64,000 nucleotides of DNA from Serpentinicella alkaliphila (lineage in GTDB: Bacteria > Bacillota > Clostridia > Peptostreptococcales > Natronincolaceae), in contig NZ_CP058648.1 in NCBI RefSeq assembly GCF_018141405.1, positions 1,379,001 through 1,443,000 of the forward strand. Reading direction: 5' to 3'. Below the pieces are notes generated by a model. That model was not told the DNA's origin and did no database searches. It was given only the letters and a program-made list of their open reading frames with translations. Shown one piece after another: positions 1 through 10,683 of the stretch (position 1 is the first letter of the stretch; every line of letters starts with the position of its first letter). The translations under genes and the position numbers were made by a program.

Positions 1-1141
<1,141 letters not shown>

Positions 1142-1196
1142 AAAAAAGATGAAAGCTTTAAAATCTCACTTGTAGTTTTGAGAGAACACTCTCAAT

Positions 1197-1314
1197 AAAT
1201 CGTGACAATAGCGAAGGGGTCACACCTGTTCCCATACCGAACACAGAAGTTAAGCCCTTCAGCGCCGATGGTACTTGGCGGGCAGCCGCCTGGGAGAGTA
1301 GGTCGTTGCGGTTT
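1197..1314 (+). rRNA. 5S ribosomal RNA
   Basis: The block CCCATACCGAACACAGAAGT and the following GCGCCGATGGTACTTGG are diagnostic for 5S rRNA. The ends were set by the terminal stem AAATCG (1197-1202) pairing with CGGTTT (1309-1314). It lies 55 bp after 23S and 6 bp before tRNA-Glu, in the usual order of a Bacillota rRNA operon. Confidence 0.95.
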
Positions 1315-1320
1315 AAATAT

Positions 1321-1395
1321 GGCCCCTTGGTCAAGCGGTCAAGACACCGCCCTTTCACGGCGGTAACAGGGGTTCGATTCCCCTAGGGGTCACCA
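1321..1395 (+). tRNA. tRNA-Glu (anticodon TTC)
   Basis: Cloverleaf with acceptor GGCCCCT pairing AGGGGTC, anticodon stem CCGCC/GGCGG around loop CTTTCAC, T-arm GGTTCGATTCC, and an encoded CCA end. First of six tRNAs. Confidence 0.96.
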
Positions 1396-1400
1396 AATAT

Positions 1401-1476
1401 GGGCGCATAGCTCAGCTGGGAGAGCACCTGCCTTACAAGCAGGGGGTCACAGGTTCAAGTCCTGTTGCGCCCACCA
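1401..1476 (+). tRNA. tRNA-Val (anticodon TAC)
   Basis: Acceptor GGGCGCA/TGCGCCC, anticodon stem CCTGC/GCAGG around loop CTTACAA, T-arm GGTTCAAGTCC, encoded CCA. Confidence 0.96.
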
Positions 1477-1525
1477 AAACAAAGCTAAGATAAAATCTTA
1501 GCTTAATATTTTATTACTGAATAAT

Positions 1526-1603
1526 GGCCCGGTAGTTCAGTTTGGTTAGAATGCCAGCCTGTCACGCTGGAGGTCGAGGGTTCGAGCCCCTTCCGGGTCG
1601 CCA
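1526..1603 (+). tRNA. tRNA-Asp (anticodon GTC)
   Basis: Acceptor GGCCCGG/CCGGGTC with a G-T pair, anticodon loop CTGTCAC between CCAGC and GCTGG, T-arm GGTTCGAGCCC, encoded CCA. Confidence 0.96.
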
Positions 1604-1634
1604 TTAAAAAAACAAAAGAAGTAACATTAAACAC

Positions 1635-1709
1635 GCTGGCGTGGCTCAAAGGTAGAGCAGCTGACTTGTAATCAGCAGGTTGTAGGTTCGATTCCTATCG
1701 CCAGCTCCA
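1635..1709 (+). tRNA. tRNA-Thr (anticodon TGT)
   Basis: Acceptor GCTGGCG/CGCCAGC, anticodon stem GCTGA/TCAGC around loop CTTGTAA, T-arm GGTTCGATTCC, encoded CCA. Confidence 0.96.
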
Positions 1710-1717
1710 TAAAAAAT

Positions 1718-1802
1718 GGAGGGATTCCCGAGTGGCCAAAGGGGGCAGACTGTAAATCTGTTATCGACGATTTCGAAGGTTCGAATCCTTCTCCCTCCAC
1801 CA
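1718..1802 (+). tRNA. tRNA-Tyr (anticodon GTA)
   Basis: Class II tRNA with a long variable arm. Acceptor GGAGGGA/TCCCTCC, anticodon loop CTGTAAA between CAGA and TCTG, T-arm GGTTCGAATCC, encoded CCA. Confidence 0.95.
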
Positions 1803-1818
1803 TTTTAATTATATATAT

Positions 1819-1901
1819 GCGGGTGTGGCGGAATTGGCAGACGCACTAGACTTAGGATCTAGCGGGCGACCGTGGGGGTTCAAGTCCCTCCACCCGCACC
1901 A
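1819..1901 (+). tRNA. tRNA-Leu (anticodon TAG)
   Basis: Class II tRNA. Acceptor GCGGGTG/CACCCGC, anticodon loop CTTAGGA between CTAGA and TCTAG, long variable arm, T-arm GGTTCAAGTCC, encoded CCA. Last tRNA of the operon. Confidence 0.95.
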
Positions 1902-1902
1902 T

Positions 1903-1938
1903 AAAAAAACCATAGATTATTTAATCTATGGTTTTTTT
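1903..1938 (+). terminator. Intrinsic terminator of the rRNA-tRNA operon
   Basis: Stem ACCATAGATTA/TAATCTATGGT with a 2-nt loop followed by eight T residues, directly after tRNA-Leu. From 1939 to 2199 there is only AT-rich sequence, presumably holding the promoter of the next gene. Confidence 0.9.
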
Positions 1939-2199
1939 TATGGTGAAATAATTTTAGTATTGTAAAACTTAATTATTATCTTGAGATTATGTCGTATTTA
2001 TAACTTAACATGGAATAAATGTAAAATAATAACATAAGTATATAGTGTAGAACATAGATAAAAAATTAACAAACAGGAAGTGGTTAAAATATGCTTGCTA
2101 AAGTATATATTTATGACCCATAGGGATTTAACGGTTACCCAACCTTTGTTTTTAAATATTTAGTTGATACTCTAAATAATATTAGGAGGTATAGTCTCT

Positions 2200-4119
2200 A
2201 TGAAAAGAGAGATTAAATTGATGTCCATACTGATTACCATTCTACTTATAATTTCGTTAGCTGCTTGTTCTAATCAAAATACGAATAGTGCTAATACTAG
2301 TAGTCCAAAGATGAAAGCAGGCGAATATATAGTTGAAGTTAATGGATTTAAGCCAATGAAAGTAAAAGTAACTTTAAGCGATACCTCGATTAAGGCTGTG
2401 GAAGTAGTATCTCATTCTGAGACACCTAATGTATCTGATGTGGCTTTGAAAGAAATACCCAAAAATATAATTGAAAAACAATCTATCGGTATTGATACAA
2501 TATCAGGCGCAACAATGACTAGTTCAGCCATTATTAGTGCAGTAACTTTAGCAATAGAAAAAGCAGGTGGACAATCAAGTGAGTTTAACATTAAAAATGT
2601 TGCTGACGGAAGTGATAGTATTAATAGTCGTCCCCCAATGGGTACGAAAGATTTACCTCAGACTTGGGATTTAACATATGATGTAGTAGTAGTAGGCGGT
2701 GGATTTGCAGGATTAGCTGCTGCTTATGAGACCTCAACTTTAGGAGCCGAAACGTTACTAATTGACAAAATGCCTGTTCTTGGTGGGAACTCCCAAATAA
2801 ACGGAGGGGTATATGCATCGTATACAAGTAAAATAGCAGATGAATTATATAAAAAACTGAATCTAACACCGGATAGTGCCCAGAAGCATATTGAAGATAC
2901 TATTAAAGGTGGAGACTATATGAATGATACTAAGTTAGTTAAAAACTTAGTATACGGAGCTCCATATTTTCTAAATTTAATGCTAGATAATGGTTTAGAG
3001 GTGAGAGAGTCAATTACACGCCCTGGTGGTCATTATGGTTATCGTACTTACACAACGAAGAATGGTATTGGTGCTGATATAGTAGCAGTTCAAAAGAAAA
3101 TACTAGCAGATACGTCTACAACAGTAATGCTAAATACAGAAATGGTGCAAATTTATCGTGAGACAACAGGTGAACAAAGAGTAATTGGTATAAAAGTTAA
3201 AACAAAGGATGGGCTTATGAGTGTTAAAGCAAACAAGGGTGTGATTCTTGCTACTGGTGGATTTGGAGGCAATGTTGAGATGCGCTCTAAACATGTACCA
3301 GGCTTAACTGCGGACATACCAACAACTAATCATGTGGGTGCCACTGGAGAAGGGATTATTATGGCACAAGAGATAGGTGCAAATACAACTCAGATGTCAT
3401 ATATTCAGCTATACCCTTTTGCTGACCCAAATAATGGTGTACTTGATGCAACAGCCGTAATACCATTCAGTGGACCAAGTTCAGGTATTGTGTATGTGGA
3501 CGTTAATGGTAAAAGATATGTAAATGAGGGTGAACGACGGGATGTTTGTTCTAGAGCTGCTCAGGAGAGTGGGGGATTCCCAACATTTTCAATATTCGGT
3601 CAAGAAATTGTTGAAAAAGGTGGCTTTATTTCTGAAACTCAATTATCTAGCGGAATAGAATCAGATAGAATATTTAAAGCTAGTACTCTAGAGGAGTTAG
3701 TTAGTATTATAAATACTCATCAGTACAAAGGACAGAGCATAAGCATGTCTGCTCAGACTTTAGTTAGTACTATTAAAAATCATAATAGTTATGTTGAGGC
3801 AGGTAAAGATCCCGAATTTAACAAGAAAATAGATAAGGGTGTAATGCTTAAAATAGATAAGGGCCCTTACTATGCAATACCACAATGGCCGTCTGTTCAT
3901 CATACTATGGGTGGCTTAACAATAAATGAAAGAACGGAAGTTCAAGATATTTGGGGTGAAATTATCCCTGGTTTCTATGCTGCAGGTGAGGTTGTAGGTG
4001 GAGTTCATGGAACAAATCGTCTTGGATCAAATGCTATTCCTGATGCGGCCGTTCACGGTATAATTGCAGGTAGAGTAGCTGTTAATGGAACCGTGCCGGA
4101 TTTTATACCAAAGGAGTAG
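2200..4119 (+). CDS. Lipoprotein FMN/FAD-dependent reductase (flavocytochrome c / fumarate-urocanate reductase type)
   Basis: 639 residues with AGGAGG 8 bp before ATG. An N-terminal signal ends in the lipobox LAAC (Cys23), so the protein should be anchored outside the membrane. Residues about 40-125 form an FMN_bind domain with the flavinylation motif DTISGAT (Thr105 the likely covalent FMN site). From about residue 155 there is an FAD_binding_2 domain with the dinucleotide motif GGGFAGLAAA and, near the C-terminus, GGLTINERTEV and GTNRLGSNA. Known relatives reduce fumarate, urocanate or other enoates as anaerobic electron acceptors, fed through the covalent FMN. The heme domain of Shewanella flavocytochrome c is absent. 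It is monocistronic. The substrate cannot be read from the sequence. Confidence 0.85.
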   Translation: MKREIKLMSILITILLIISLAACSNQNTNSANTSSPKMKAGEYIVEVNGFKPMKVKVTLSDTSIKAVEVVSHSETPNVSDVALKEIPKNIIEKQSIGIDTISGATMTSSAIISAVTLAIEKAGGQSSEFNIKNVADGSDSINSRPPMGTKDLPQTWDLTYDVVVVGGGFAGLAAAYETSTLGAETLLIDKMPVLGGNSQINGGVYASYTSKIADELYKKLNLTPDSAQKHIEDTIKGGDYMNDTKLVKNLVYGAPYFLNLMLDNGLEVRESITRPGGHYGYRTYTTKNGIGADIVAVQKKILADTSTTVMLNTEMVQIYRETTGEQRVIGIKVKTKDGLMSVKANKGVILATGGFGGNVEMRSKHVPGLTADIPTTNHVGATGEGIIMAQEIGANTTQMSYIQLYPFADPNNGVLDATAVIPFSGPSSGIVYVDVNGKRYVNEGERRDVCSRAAQESGGFPTFSIFGQEIVEKGGFISETQLSSGIESDRIFKASTLEELVSIINTHQYKGQSISMSAQTLVSTIKNHNSYVEAGKDPEFNKKIDKGVMLKIDKGPYYAIPQWPSVHHTMGGLTINERTEVQDIWGEIIPGFYAAGEVVGGVHGTNRLGSNAIPDAAVHGIIAGRVAVNGTVPDFIPKE

Positions 4120-4145
4120 ACTAATTTAATAAGGGAAGAATTTGC

Positions 4146-4177
4146 AAAACCTCTCATCTAGCTGATGAGAGGTTTTT
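4146..4177. terminator. Bidirectional terminator between the reductase gene and argG
   Basis: Stem AAAACCTCTCATC/GATGAGAGGTTTT with a 5-nt loop and T runs on both strands, placed between two convergent genes. Confidence 0.88.
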
Positions 4178-4184
4178 ATAATTC

Positions 4185-5393
4185 TTATTTTTTATTTTTT
4201 TCATTCATAATTGCTCTAATTTTTAATGGAAGTGCAAATAGATTAATAAATCCTTCTGCATCTTTTTGATTATATACTTCGTCTGCACCAAAAGTAACAA
4301 ACTCTTCATTGTATAATGAGTATGGAGATGAAGCTCCAACTACTGTACAATTACCTTTATAAAGTTTAACTCTTACTTTACCAGTTACAGTCTGAGAAAG
4401 ACTATCTACGAACTGATCAAGAGCTTCTCTTAAAGGTGTAAACCATAAACCATCATATACAAGTTGTCCGTAATTTTCAGATACAATTTTCTTAAAGCTC
4501 ATTGTCATCCTATCTAATGTAAGTTTCTCTAGGCTTCTGTGTGCTTGGAACAATACTGTTCCACCAGGAGTTTCATAAACCCCTCTTGATTTCATCCCTA
4601 CTAAACGGTTTTCAACAATATCAATTACACCCACACCATTTGCTCCAGCAACTTTGTTTAGAGTTTCTACAATAGCTAAAGGTGATAGTTTTTCACCATC
4701 TACTGCTACTGGTACTCCATTAAGGAATTCAACTTCAACATATGTAGGGCTATCTGGTGCTTTTTCTGGTGGAACAGTAAGTTGATATATTTCTGAATCA
4801 TGCTCATTCCATGGATCTTCTAAGTTTCCACCCTCATGGCTTAAGTGCCATACATTTTGATCTCTGCTATATATATTCTTCTTAGTTACAGTTATAGGAA
4901 TATTGTTTTGTGTTGCATAATCAATACAATCTTCTCTTGATTTTAAGTCCCATATTCTCCATGGAGCAATAATTTTTAAATTTGGATTTAATGCTTTTAT
5001 AGTTGCTTCGAAACGAACTTGGTCATTACCTTTACCTGTAGCTCCGTGTGAGATAGCAACAGCGCCCTCTTTTTCAGCAATTTCTACAAGTTTTTGAGCT
5101 ATTAATGGTCTTGCAAAGGAAGTACCTAATAAATAATCATCTTCATATGTTGCACCAGCTTTTAATGTAGGAAAAATATAATCTGAAACAAATTCTTCCT
5201 TGGCATCTATAACATACGCTTTAACAGCACCTGTCTTAAGAGCTTTTTCCTCTACAGAGCTATAATCATCCCCTTGTCCAACATCTATACATACAGCGAT
5301 TACTTCATATTGATATGTATTTTCTAACCATTTTAATATAACGGATGTGTCTAGTCCGCCAGAATAAGCTAAAACAACTTTTTCTTTACTCAT
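4185..5393 (-). CDS. argG: Argininosuccinate synthase
   Basis: 402 residues, the usual length. The enzyme joins citrulline and aspartate using ATP, the penultimate step of arginine synthesis. The N-terminal [10 protein letters not shown] is the pyrophosphatase-type ATP loop, and the family signatures [15 protein letters not shown] and [15 protein letters not shown] are present. The ATG follows a GGGAGGA site. argH does not follow as it often does: the gene ends at a convergent terminator and stands alone. A promoter overlapped by an ArgR-like palindrome lies upstream. Confidence 0.97.
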   Translation of the reverse strand: MSKEKVVLAYSGGLDTSVILKWLENTYQYEVIAVCIDVGQGDDYSSVEEKALKTGAVKAYVIDAKEEFVSDYIFPTLKAGATYEDDYLLGTSFARPLIAQKLVEIAEKEGAVAISHGATGKGNDQVRFEATIKALNPNLKIIAPWRIWDLKSREDCIDYATQNNIPITVTKKNIYSRDQNVWHLSHEGGNLEDPWNEHDSEIYQLTVPPEKAPDSPTYVEVEFLNGVPVAVDGEKLSPLAIVETLNKVAGANGVGVIDIVENRLVGMKSRGVYETPGGTVLFQAHRSLEKLTLDRMTMSFKKIVSENYGQLVYDGLWFTPLREALDQFVDSLSQTVTGKVRVKLYKGNCTVVGASSPYSLYNEEFVTFGADEVYNQKDAEGFINLFALPLKIRAIMNEKNKK

Positions 5394-5432
5394 ATTACAA
5401 TCCTCCCAAATAAATGTTTAATATACTATATA

Positions 5433-5461
5433 ATTATAAACACAAATGCATAAATATGCAA
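5433..5461 (-). promoter_or_regulatory. argG promoter overlapped by an ArgR-type operator
   Basis: On the reverse strand TTGCAT (5456-5461) and TATAAT (5433-5438) are separated by exactly 17 bp. The 14-bp perfect palindrome TGCATAAATATGCA (5447-5460) overlaps the -35 element and resembles an ARG box half-site pair. The sequence shows the palindrome; arginine-dependent repression by ArgR is inferred from the gene downstream. Confidence 0.6.
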
Positions 5462-5541
5462 TACTATTCATAAAATCATGGCACAATAATTTTGGTAAAT
5501 GAATATTATATAATAACTAATTAACTAAAGGGGGTACTAAT

Positions 5542-5703
5542 ATGACTAATACCCATAAAAAGAGCAAGAAAAGTTTATTGTTTTTCTTTATATTGCTTGC
5601 TCTAGTGTTATTAGAAGGGCCTTTGTTCGAGAAGGGAGACACTAGTCTATTATTTTTCTACTTAATATTAATAATTATTTTTAGTAGATATTATGGCAAA
5701 TAG
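5542..5703 (+). CDS. Small membrane protein, 53 residues, unknown function
   Basis: A short ORF with a good ribosome site (AAAGGGGG, 7 bp before ATG) and a TATAAT-like box about 30 bp upstream. The product has a lysine-rich N-terminus (THKKSKKS), then two hydrophobic stretches (about residues 11-25 and 36-47) separated by EGPLFEKGDTS, and ends YYGK. This fits a two-span hairpin with both ends in the cytoplasm. I recognise no family. It is divergent from argG. From 5704 to 5992 I see only AT-rich sequence. Confidence 0.6.
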   Translation: MTNTHKKSKKSLLFFFILLALVLLEGPLFEKGDTSLLFFYLILIIIFSRYYGK

Positions 5704-5992
5704 GGTAAATAATGAAAGGTGATTAGTTTCTACTAGTCATCTATTTTATTATATAATATATTTTAATATAGAGCGATAAATAATGGTATAATTTGTTTAA
5801 AGATAATAGCATTTAATTGTCATATTATATATATATTTCCCTAAACTATTAAGTAATATAGCTTGATTTTATGATTTGTGATTAAAATATTAATTTATAT
5901 TTTATTCAGGTGTTATGTACAATATTTATTTAAGGTATATTTTTTGAGATATTATGAATATTTTAATATTTTAATTGGGAGATAGGGTATAG

Positions 5993-7156
5993 ATGGGGTA
6001 TAAAAGAAATAGACTACTATATTTGATATTAATAGCTATTGTAATTATATTAGGACTAGGTAGCAGAAGCTATTCACATATATTTCCCCATAAGTTAAAC
6101 CTATATTTAGGAGATTGTCTATGGGCTATATTAATTTTCTTTATTGTGGGATTTATATTAAAAAATAAACCCATAAAAGCAGTTGGGATTATAGCTTGGG
6201 TATTTTGTATAATTATAGAAATTTCACAGTTATATCAAAGAGAGTGGATTAATGCCATAAGAAATACAAGAATCGGAGGACTAGTTTTAGGCTATGGGTT
6301 TCTCTGGAGCGATATTGTTGCATATACAATAGCCATAGTAATTGCAGTAATATTAGAGATGGTTGTTTTGAATTACAAGAAAATACCTACTATAGTTTTT
6401 AAGGAGGATTTTATGAAGTTTAGGGATAAGATCGTAATTGTAACGGGCAGTGGGAAGGGCATTGGTAAGTCAATCGCACAGTTATATGGGGAAGCTGGAG
6501 CAAAAGTTATAATTGCAGAGAAAAATGAAAATAATGGTAAAGAAGTAGAGGGAAATATAATAAAAAATGGTGGAGAGAGTATTTTTATTAAAACAGATGT
6601 TAGTATTCCTAATGATATTATAAATCTAGTTTCTGAAGTAGATAGAATGTTTGGACGAATAGATATTTTAATTAATAATGCAGGGATTTCCAAATGGAAT
6701 TCACCATATAGTTTAGAGATAGAAGAATGGGAATATATTATAAATACAAATCTTCGAAGCGTTTTTCTCTGTACCCGTGAAGTAGCAAAAGTAATGAGAA
6801 AAAGTGGTGGTGCTATAGTAAACATTTCATCTACCAGGGCAATTATGTCTGAACCAAATAGTGAAGCATATGCAGCGTCTAAGGGAGGAATAGTATCTTT
6901 AACTCATGCCTTTGCAGCCTCTCTATCAAAGGATAAAATAAGAGTTAATTGCATTAGTCCAGGCTGGATAGAAATTGAAGATTATAATAAATTAACGGAA
7001 ACAGATCATCTGCTACACCTGTCAGGACGAGTAGGAATACCAGAGGATATTGCTTCTGCATGTTTGTTTTTAACTAGTGATGAAAATAGCTTTATTAACG
7101 GTACTAATATAGTAATAGATGGTGGAATGACAAAAAAGATGATTTATGAGCAGTAG
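5993..7156 (+). CDS. DUF2809 membrane domain fused in frame to a short-chain dehydrogenase/reductase
   Basis: 387 codons. Residues 1-135 form a four-helix membrane domain matching DUF2809 (GDCLWAILIFFIVGF, then WSDIVAYTIAIVIA). Residues 141-387 are a complete SDR: TGSGKGIG cofactor motif, NNAG, catalytic Ser and YAASK, and a C-terminal DGG. A strong internal site AAGGAGG (6401-6407) stands 5 bp before an in-frame ATG at 6413, exactly where a free-standing SDR of 247 residues would start. So the SDR may be made alone, as a fusion, or both. DUF2809 proteins normally end where the linker lies, so loss of a stop codon between two adjacent genes is likely. The substrate is unknown; the nearest SDR relatives are glucose-1-dehydrogenase or 3-oxoacyl-reductase-like. 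Confidence 0.75.
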   Translation: MGYKRNRLLYLILIAIVIILGLGSRSYSHIFPHKLNLYLGDCLWAILIFFIVGFILKNKPIKAVGIIAWVFCIIIEISQLYQREWINAIRNTRIGGLVLGYGFLWSDIVAYTIAIVIAVILEMVVLNYKKIPTIVFKEDFMKFRDKIVIVTGSGKGIGKSIAQLYGEAGAKVIIAEKNENNGKEVEGNIIKNGGESIFIKTDVSIPNDIINLVSEVDRMFGRIDILINNAGISKWNSPYSLEIEEWEYIINTNLRSVFLCTREVAKVMRKSGGAIVNISSTRAIMSEPNSEAYAASKGGIVSLTHAFAASLSKDKIRVNCISPGWIEIEDYNKLTETDHLLHLSGRVGIPEDIASACLFLTSDENSFINGTNIVIDGGMTKKMIYEQ

Positions 7157-7263
7157 TTCTAAATAATTGGGTATAGGAAGATAAAATGTACAATTTTAAT
7201 AAATTTTGAATTGCTATAATTTGTAAATATAGTTTATACTAAGTTATAGACTTTTTTAAATAT

Positions 7264-7287
7264 AAAAAAACCTAGAAGGGTTTTTTT
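7264..7287 (+). terminator. Short intrinsic terminator before cdaA
   Basis: AAAAAACC/GGGTTTTTT hairpin with a small loop, ending in seven T residues. The GC part is only three pairs, so it is probably weak. Confidence 0.5.
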
Positions 7288-7344
7288 AATTGTTATTGAA
7301 ATAAAATATATATTCACTGATATTCTAACTTAAGAGGTGTTTGG

Positions 7345-8172
7345 ATGGAAGATTTGATGAGAATTTTTTTAAATATCCGTATTAGGGACATTTTAGATAT
7401 AGCAATAGTTGCATTTGTATTCTATAAGCTTTATATGTTGATTCGGGAAACTAGAGCAGAGCAATTAATAAAGGGTATAATAGTATTACTATTGGCTACA
7501 CAAATAAGCGAATGGCTTCAGTTGTACGTAATAAACTGGATTCTTAGAAATACAATGACCGTTGGTTTAATAGCCCTATTAATTGTTTTTCAACCAGAGT
7601 TAAGAAGAGCATTAGAGTATATAGGCAGAACAAAATTTCTTACAAAATCTATTATTGATATAGAGCATGAAGAAATGAATATGGTTGTTGAGGAAATTGT
7701 TGAAGCAGTAGCATCTTTATCAAGACAAAAGATAGGTGCTTTAATTGTACTTGAAAAGCAAACGGGACTTAACGAAGTAGTAGAGACTGGGACTGTAATC
7801 AGTGGTAGGGTTTCTAGAGGATTATTGATTAATATATTTATGCCAAACACACCTTTACACGATGGAGCACTTGTAATAAGAAAGACGACTATATTAGCTG
7901 CAGGATGCTTTTTGCCATTAACAGAAAATCCTAATTTAAGTAAAGAATTAGGTACTAGACATAGGGCAGGTTTAGGGATAACAGAAAGATCCGATTCAAT
8001 AGTTGTTATAGTATCCGAGGAAACGGGTGCTATTTCTGTTGCTGAAAACGGTAAACTTACAAGATTTTTAGATATTATTACATTAAGAGTACGCCTAATA
8101 AACAGTTTTAAAAAGGTAGAAAGTAAACAATGGCAGTTTTTAAAATTTAAAAGGGGGAATAAGCGTGAGTAA
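7345..8172 (+). CDS. cdaA: Diadenylate cyclase CdaA (c-di-AMP synthase)
   Basis: 275 residues. The enzyme condenses two ATP into c-di-AMP, which controls potassium and osmolyte transport. Three transmembrane helices occupy residues about 10-90, followed by the DAC domain with its two diagnostic motifs, DGA (173-175) and RHR (205-207). The ATG at 7345 has AAGAGGTG upstream; a second ATG at 7357 is possible. The gene overlaps cdaR by 8 bp, the conserved regulator arrangement. Confidence 0.96.
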   Translation: MEDLMRIFLNIRIRDILDIAIVAFVFYKLYMLIRETRAEQLIKGIIVLLLATQISEWLQLYVINWILRNTMTVGLIALLIVFQPELRRALEYIGRTKFLTKSIIDIEHEEMNMVVEEIVEAVASLSRQKIGALIVLEKQTGLNEVVETGTVISGRVSRGLLINIFMPNTPLHDGALVIRKTTILAAGCFLPLTENPNLSKELGTRHRAGLGITERSDSIVVIVSEETGAISVAENGKLTRFLDIITLRVRLINSFKKVESKQWQFLKFKRGNKRE

Positions 8173-9394
8173 AGTATACAAAAAAAATCTACCTCCGAAA
8201 ATTATTGCTATTCTATTTTCCTTACTGCTATGGGTATATGTGATGAGTGCAATAAATCCTAGAATAACTAGTGATATTTCAAATATTAGTATTCAGTTAA
8301 TAAATTTAGATGAGATAAGGCAACAGGGTTTAGTAATTGTTGGAGAACCAGCTTATAATGTAAGAGTTAGACTTAATGGTAGAAGAGATGAGGTTCAGAG
8401 AATATCCCGTGAACAAATTGTTGCAAAAGTAGATTTAAAGGGCTATAGAGTTGGTACAAATAATATTCCAGTAGAAGTATTTGTTGATGGACAAGTGGAT
8501 GTAGATTTTACACCAAAGTTTATAACCGTAGAGCTAGAGGAAGTTGTCAGGAGACAAAAAGAAGTTGATATTATTATAGAAGGTAATCCTAGTGAAGGAT
8601 ATGTTGTTGGACAGTTAGAGTTTAAGCCAACTTTAGTTTGGGTAGAAGGTCCAGAAAGTGTTGTAAACCAAGTTAATAAAGTTATTGGAAGATTAGAGTT
8701 AGAAAATGAAACTGAAAATGTTGTCCAGAGCTTAGCTTTGAAGGCAGTAACAAGTAGAGGTGTTGAGGTTCAAAACGTGAATGTCCAAACACAGTTTGCA
8801 GATGTTGTATTGACAATAGATCAATTAAAGAAAATAGAAATTGTACCTAAAGTTACTTTTAATGCAGCACCAGGGTATATTATTAAAAATACATATCTAG
8901 AGCCTGAAAGTATTTTTGTTAAGGGGCAAGGGAATCTTTTAGCAAATCTTGTTTCAGTAAATACAGAAACAAGAGTAATAAATAATGTAACGGAAAATAT
9001 GCAAGTTGCAGTGCCACTAGAACTTCCAGATGGAATAACTGTATTTGATACTGATATGGTTAAAGCTAATGTAATAGTTGATAGAATTGTTGAAAAAAGA
9101 TATGATTATAGTAAAGAAGAAATAGTTATAAATAACATTCAAAGCGGTCTTGTTGTAGATGCCAATAGTTTGCCAGATAGTATTGAAGTAAAATTAGTTG
9201 CTGGAGAAAGTACAATACAATCTATAGATGGTGGAGGGCTTCGGGTGATTTTAGATGTAGCTGGATTACAAGTTGGGAACCATAATGTTAGACCTGTTGT
9301 TAATGTACAAAATAATTTAGAAAAGGAAATTAAAGAGATTGTAATTAACCCACAAAGTATTAATATTAGGATTACGTCTAAGGGGACGGATTGA
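8165..9394 (+). CDS. cdaR: CdaA regulatory protein CdaR (YbbR-domain protein)
   Basis: 409 residues, GTG start inside the end of cdaA with AAAGGGGG upstream. One N-terminal transmembrane helix (about residues 11-31, ending LLLWVYV) anchors an extracytoplasmic chain of YbbR repeats, each carrying the pattern VxGPESVVxxVxxV or similar (for example near residues 160, 235 and 325). CdaR binds CdaA and modulates c-di-AMP output in other Bacillota. The usual third gene, glmM, is displaced by 5.8 kb. Confidence 0.93.
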   Translation: MSKVYKKNLPPKIIAILFSLLLWVYVMSAINPRITSDISNISIQLINLDEIRQQGLVIVGEPAYNVRVRLNGRRDEVQRISREQIVAKVDLKGYRVGTNNIPVEVFVDGQVDVDFTPKFITVELEEVVRRQKEVDIIIEGNPSEGYVVGQLEFKPTLVWVEGPESVVNQVNKVIGRLELENETENVVQSLALKAVTSRGVEVQNVNVQTQFADVVLTIDQLKKIEIVPKVTFNAAPGYIIKNTYLEPESIFVKGQGNLLANLVSVNTETRVINNVTENMQVAVPLELPDGITVFDTDMVKANVIVDRIVEKRYDYSKEEIVINNIQSGLVVDANSLPDSIEVKLVAGESTIQSIDGGGLRVILDVAGLQVGNHNVRPVVNVQNNLEKEIKEIVINPQSINIRITSKGTD

Positions 9395-9396
9395 AT

Positions 9397-9432
9397 AAAA
9401 GAATTGTGTGATTTTTCACGCAATTCTTTTAT
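9397..9432 (+). terminator. Terminator after cdaAR
   Basis: Stem AAAAGAATTGTGTGA/TTCACGCAATTCTTTT (one G-T type mismatch) ending in a T run, 3 bp after the cdaR stop. Confidence 0.85.
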
Positions 9433-9556
9433 TTATATTGGAAATATATTTTGAAATGTATATTTATATAATTTAAATACAGGGTATTAATATATAGAAA
9501 TTTTAAATTAAGAAATAATAAAAATTATAGTATTTATAACAAAAGGAGGAAAATTA

Positions 9557-10642
9557 ATGTCAAAGTATGTACTGGCAATAAATCCAGGGTCAACATCAAC
9601 TAAAGTAGCTATTTTCGAAGCCTATGAATTAATTAATGAAAAAAATCTAAATCATTCTACAGAGGAACTAGAAAAATTTAAAAAAATCACGGATCAATAT
9701 GATTTAAGAAAAGATTTAATTTTAGAATGGCTAGAAGAAATTAATATAAATATAGATGATTTGAAGGCAATAGTGGGCAGAGGTGGGCTTTTAAGACCTA
9801 TGCCTGGGGGTACATATGAAATCACTGAACCTATGCTAGAAGATTTAAAAATTGGAATACAGGGTGAGCATGCTTCAAATCTAGGGGGGTTAATTGCAAA
9901 TTCGATTGCAAAGATGGGAGATATCAAAGCCTATATAGTTGATCCAGTGGCAGTTGATGAATTTGATGATGTAGCAAGAATCTCCGGAATACCAGAAATT
10001 GAGCGCCGATCTTTAGGTCATGCGTTAAATATAAAGGCGGTGGGACATAGGGTTGCAACAGAGTTAAATAAGAGATTTAACGATGCGAGTTTAATAATTG
10101 CACACTTAGGCGGTGGAATTTCAGTTGCCCCAGTTCAAAAGGGAAGAATTTTAGATTATAATAACGCAAATGAAATGGGACCATTTTCCCCTGAAAGAAC
10201 AGGGAGTTTACCCGTTGGAGATTTAGCAAATCTCTGTTTTTCGGGAAAATATACATACAGTGAAATGAAAGTAAAATTAAGAGGCAAAGGTGGATTAACT
10301 GCGTATTTAGGTACTAATGATGGAAGAGAAGTTCAAAAAATGATTGATAGTGGAGATGAGAGGGCAAAATTAATATATGAAGCCATGGGATATCAAATAG
10401 CAAAAGAAATTGGAGCTATGGCAACGGTTCTTAAAGGAGATATTGATGCTATTGTACTTACGGGAGGGCTTGCATATTCTAAAAAATTAGTAGAATTTAT
10501 TAGTCCAATGATTGACTTTATTGCCCCAGTTATTTTAAAGCCTGGTGGAGATGAAATGGTTGCTTTAAATGAAGGTACACAAAGGGTATTAATCGGGGAT
10601 GAAGTGGCCAAAATTTATGAAAATGAAGTGGTATTTAGATAA
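9557..10642 (+). CDS. buk: Butyrate kinase (first copy)
   Basis: 361 residues, AAAGGAGG 7 bp before ATG. The acetokinase-fold family signature INPGSTSTK opens the protein and HLGGGISV and [12 protein letters not shown] follow. The enzyme transfers phosphate from butyryl-phosphate (or branched acyl-phosphates) to ADP. With the 2-oxoacid oxidoreductase genes downstream, a branched-chain acyl-phosphate from valine, leucine or isoleucine breakdown is a plausible substrate. No phosphotransbutyrylase gene (ptb), the usual partner, lies in the window. Confidence 0.93.
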   Translation: MSKYVLAINPGSTSTKVAIFEAYELINEKNLNHSTEELEKFKKITDQYDLRKDLILEWLEEININIDDLKAIVGRGGLLRPMPGGTYEITEPMLEDLKIGIQGEHASNLGGLIANSIAKMGDIKAYIVDPVAVDEFDDVARISGIPEIERRSLGHALNIKAVGHRVATELNKRFNDASLIIAHLGGGISVAPVQKGRILDYNNANEMGPFSPERTGSLPVGDLANLCFSGKYTYSEMKVKLRGKGGLTAYLGTNDGREVQKMIDSGDERAKLIYEAMGYQIAKEIGAMATVLKGDIDAIVLTGGLAYSKKLVEFISPMIDFIAPVILKPGGDEMVALNEGTQRVLIGDEVAKIYENEVVFR

Positions 10643-10683
10643 ATATAATTATAAAAAATCAAATGACTTTGAGGAGGTACTAT

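Noticed and set aside
1158-1358. Reverse-strand ORF over 5S rRNA and tRNA-Glu
   Set aside because: Explained entirely by the RNA genes.
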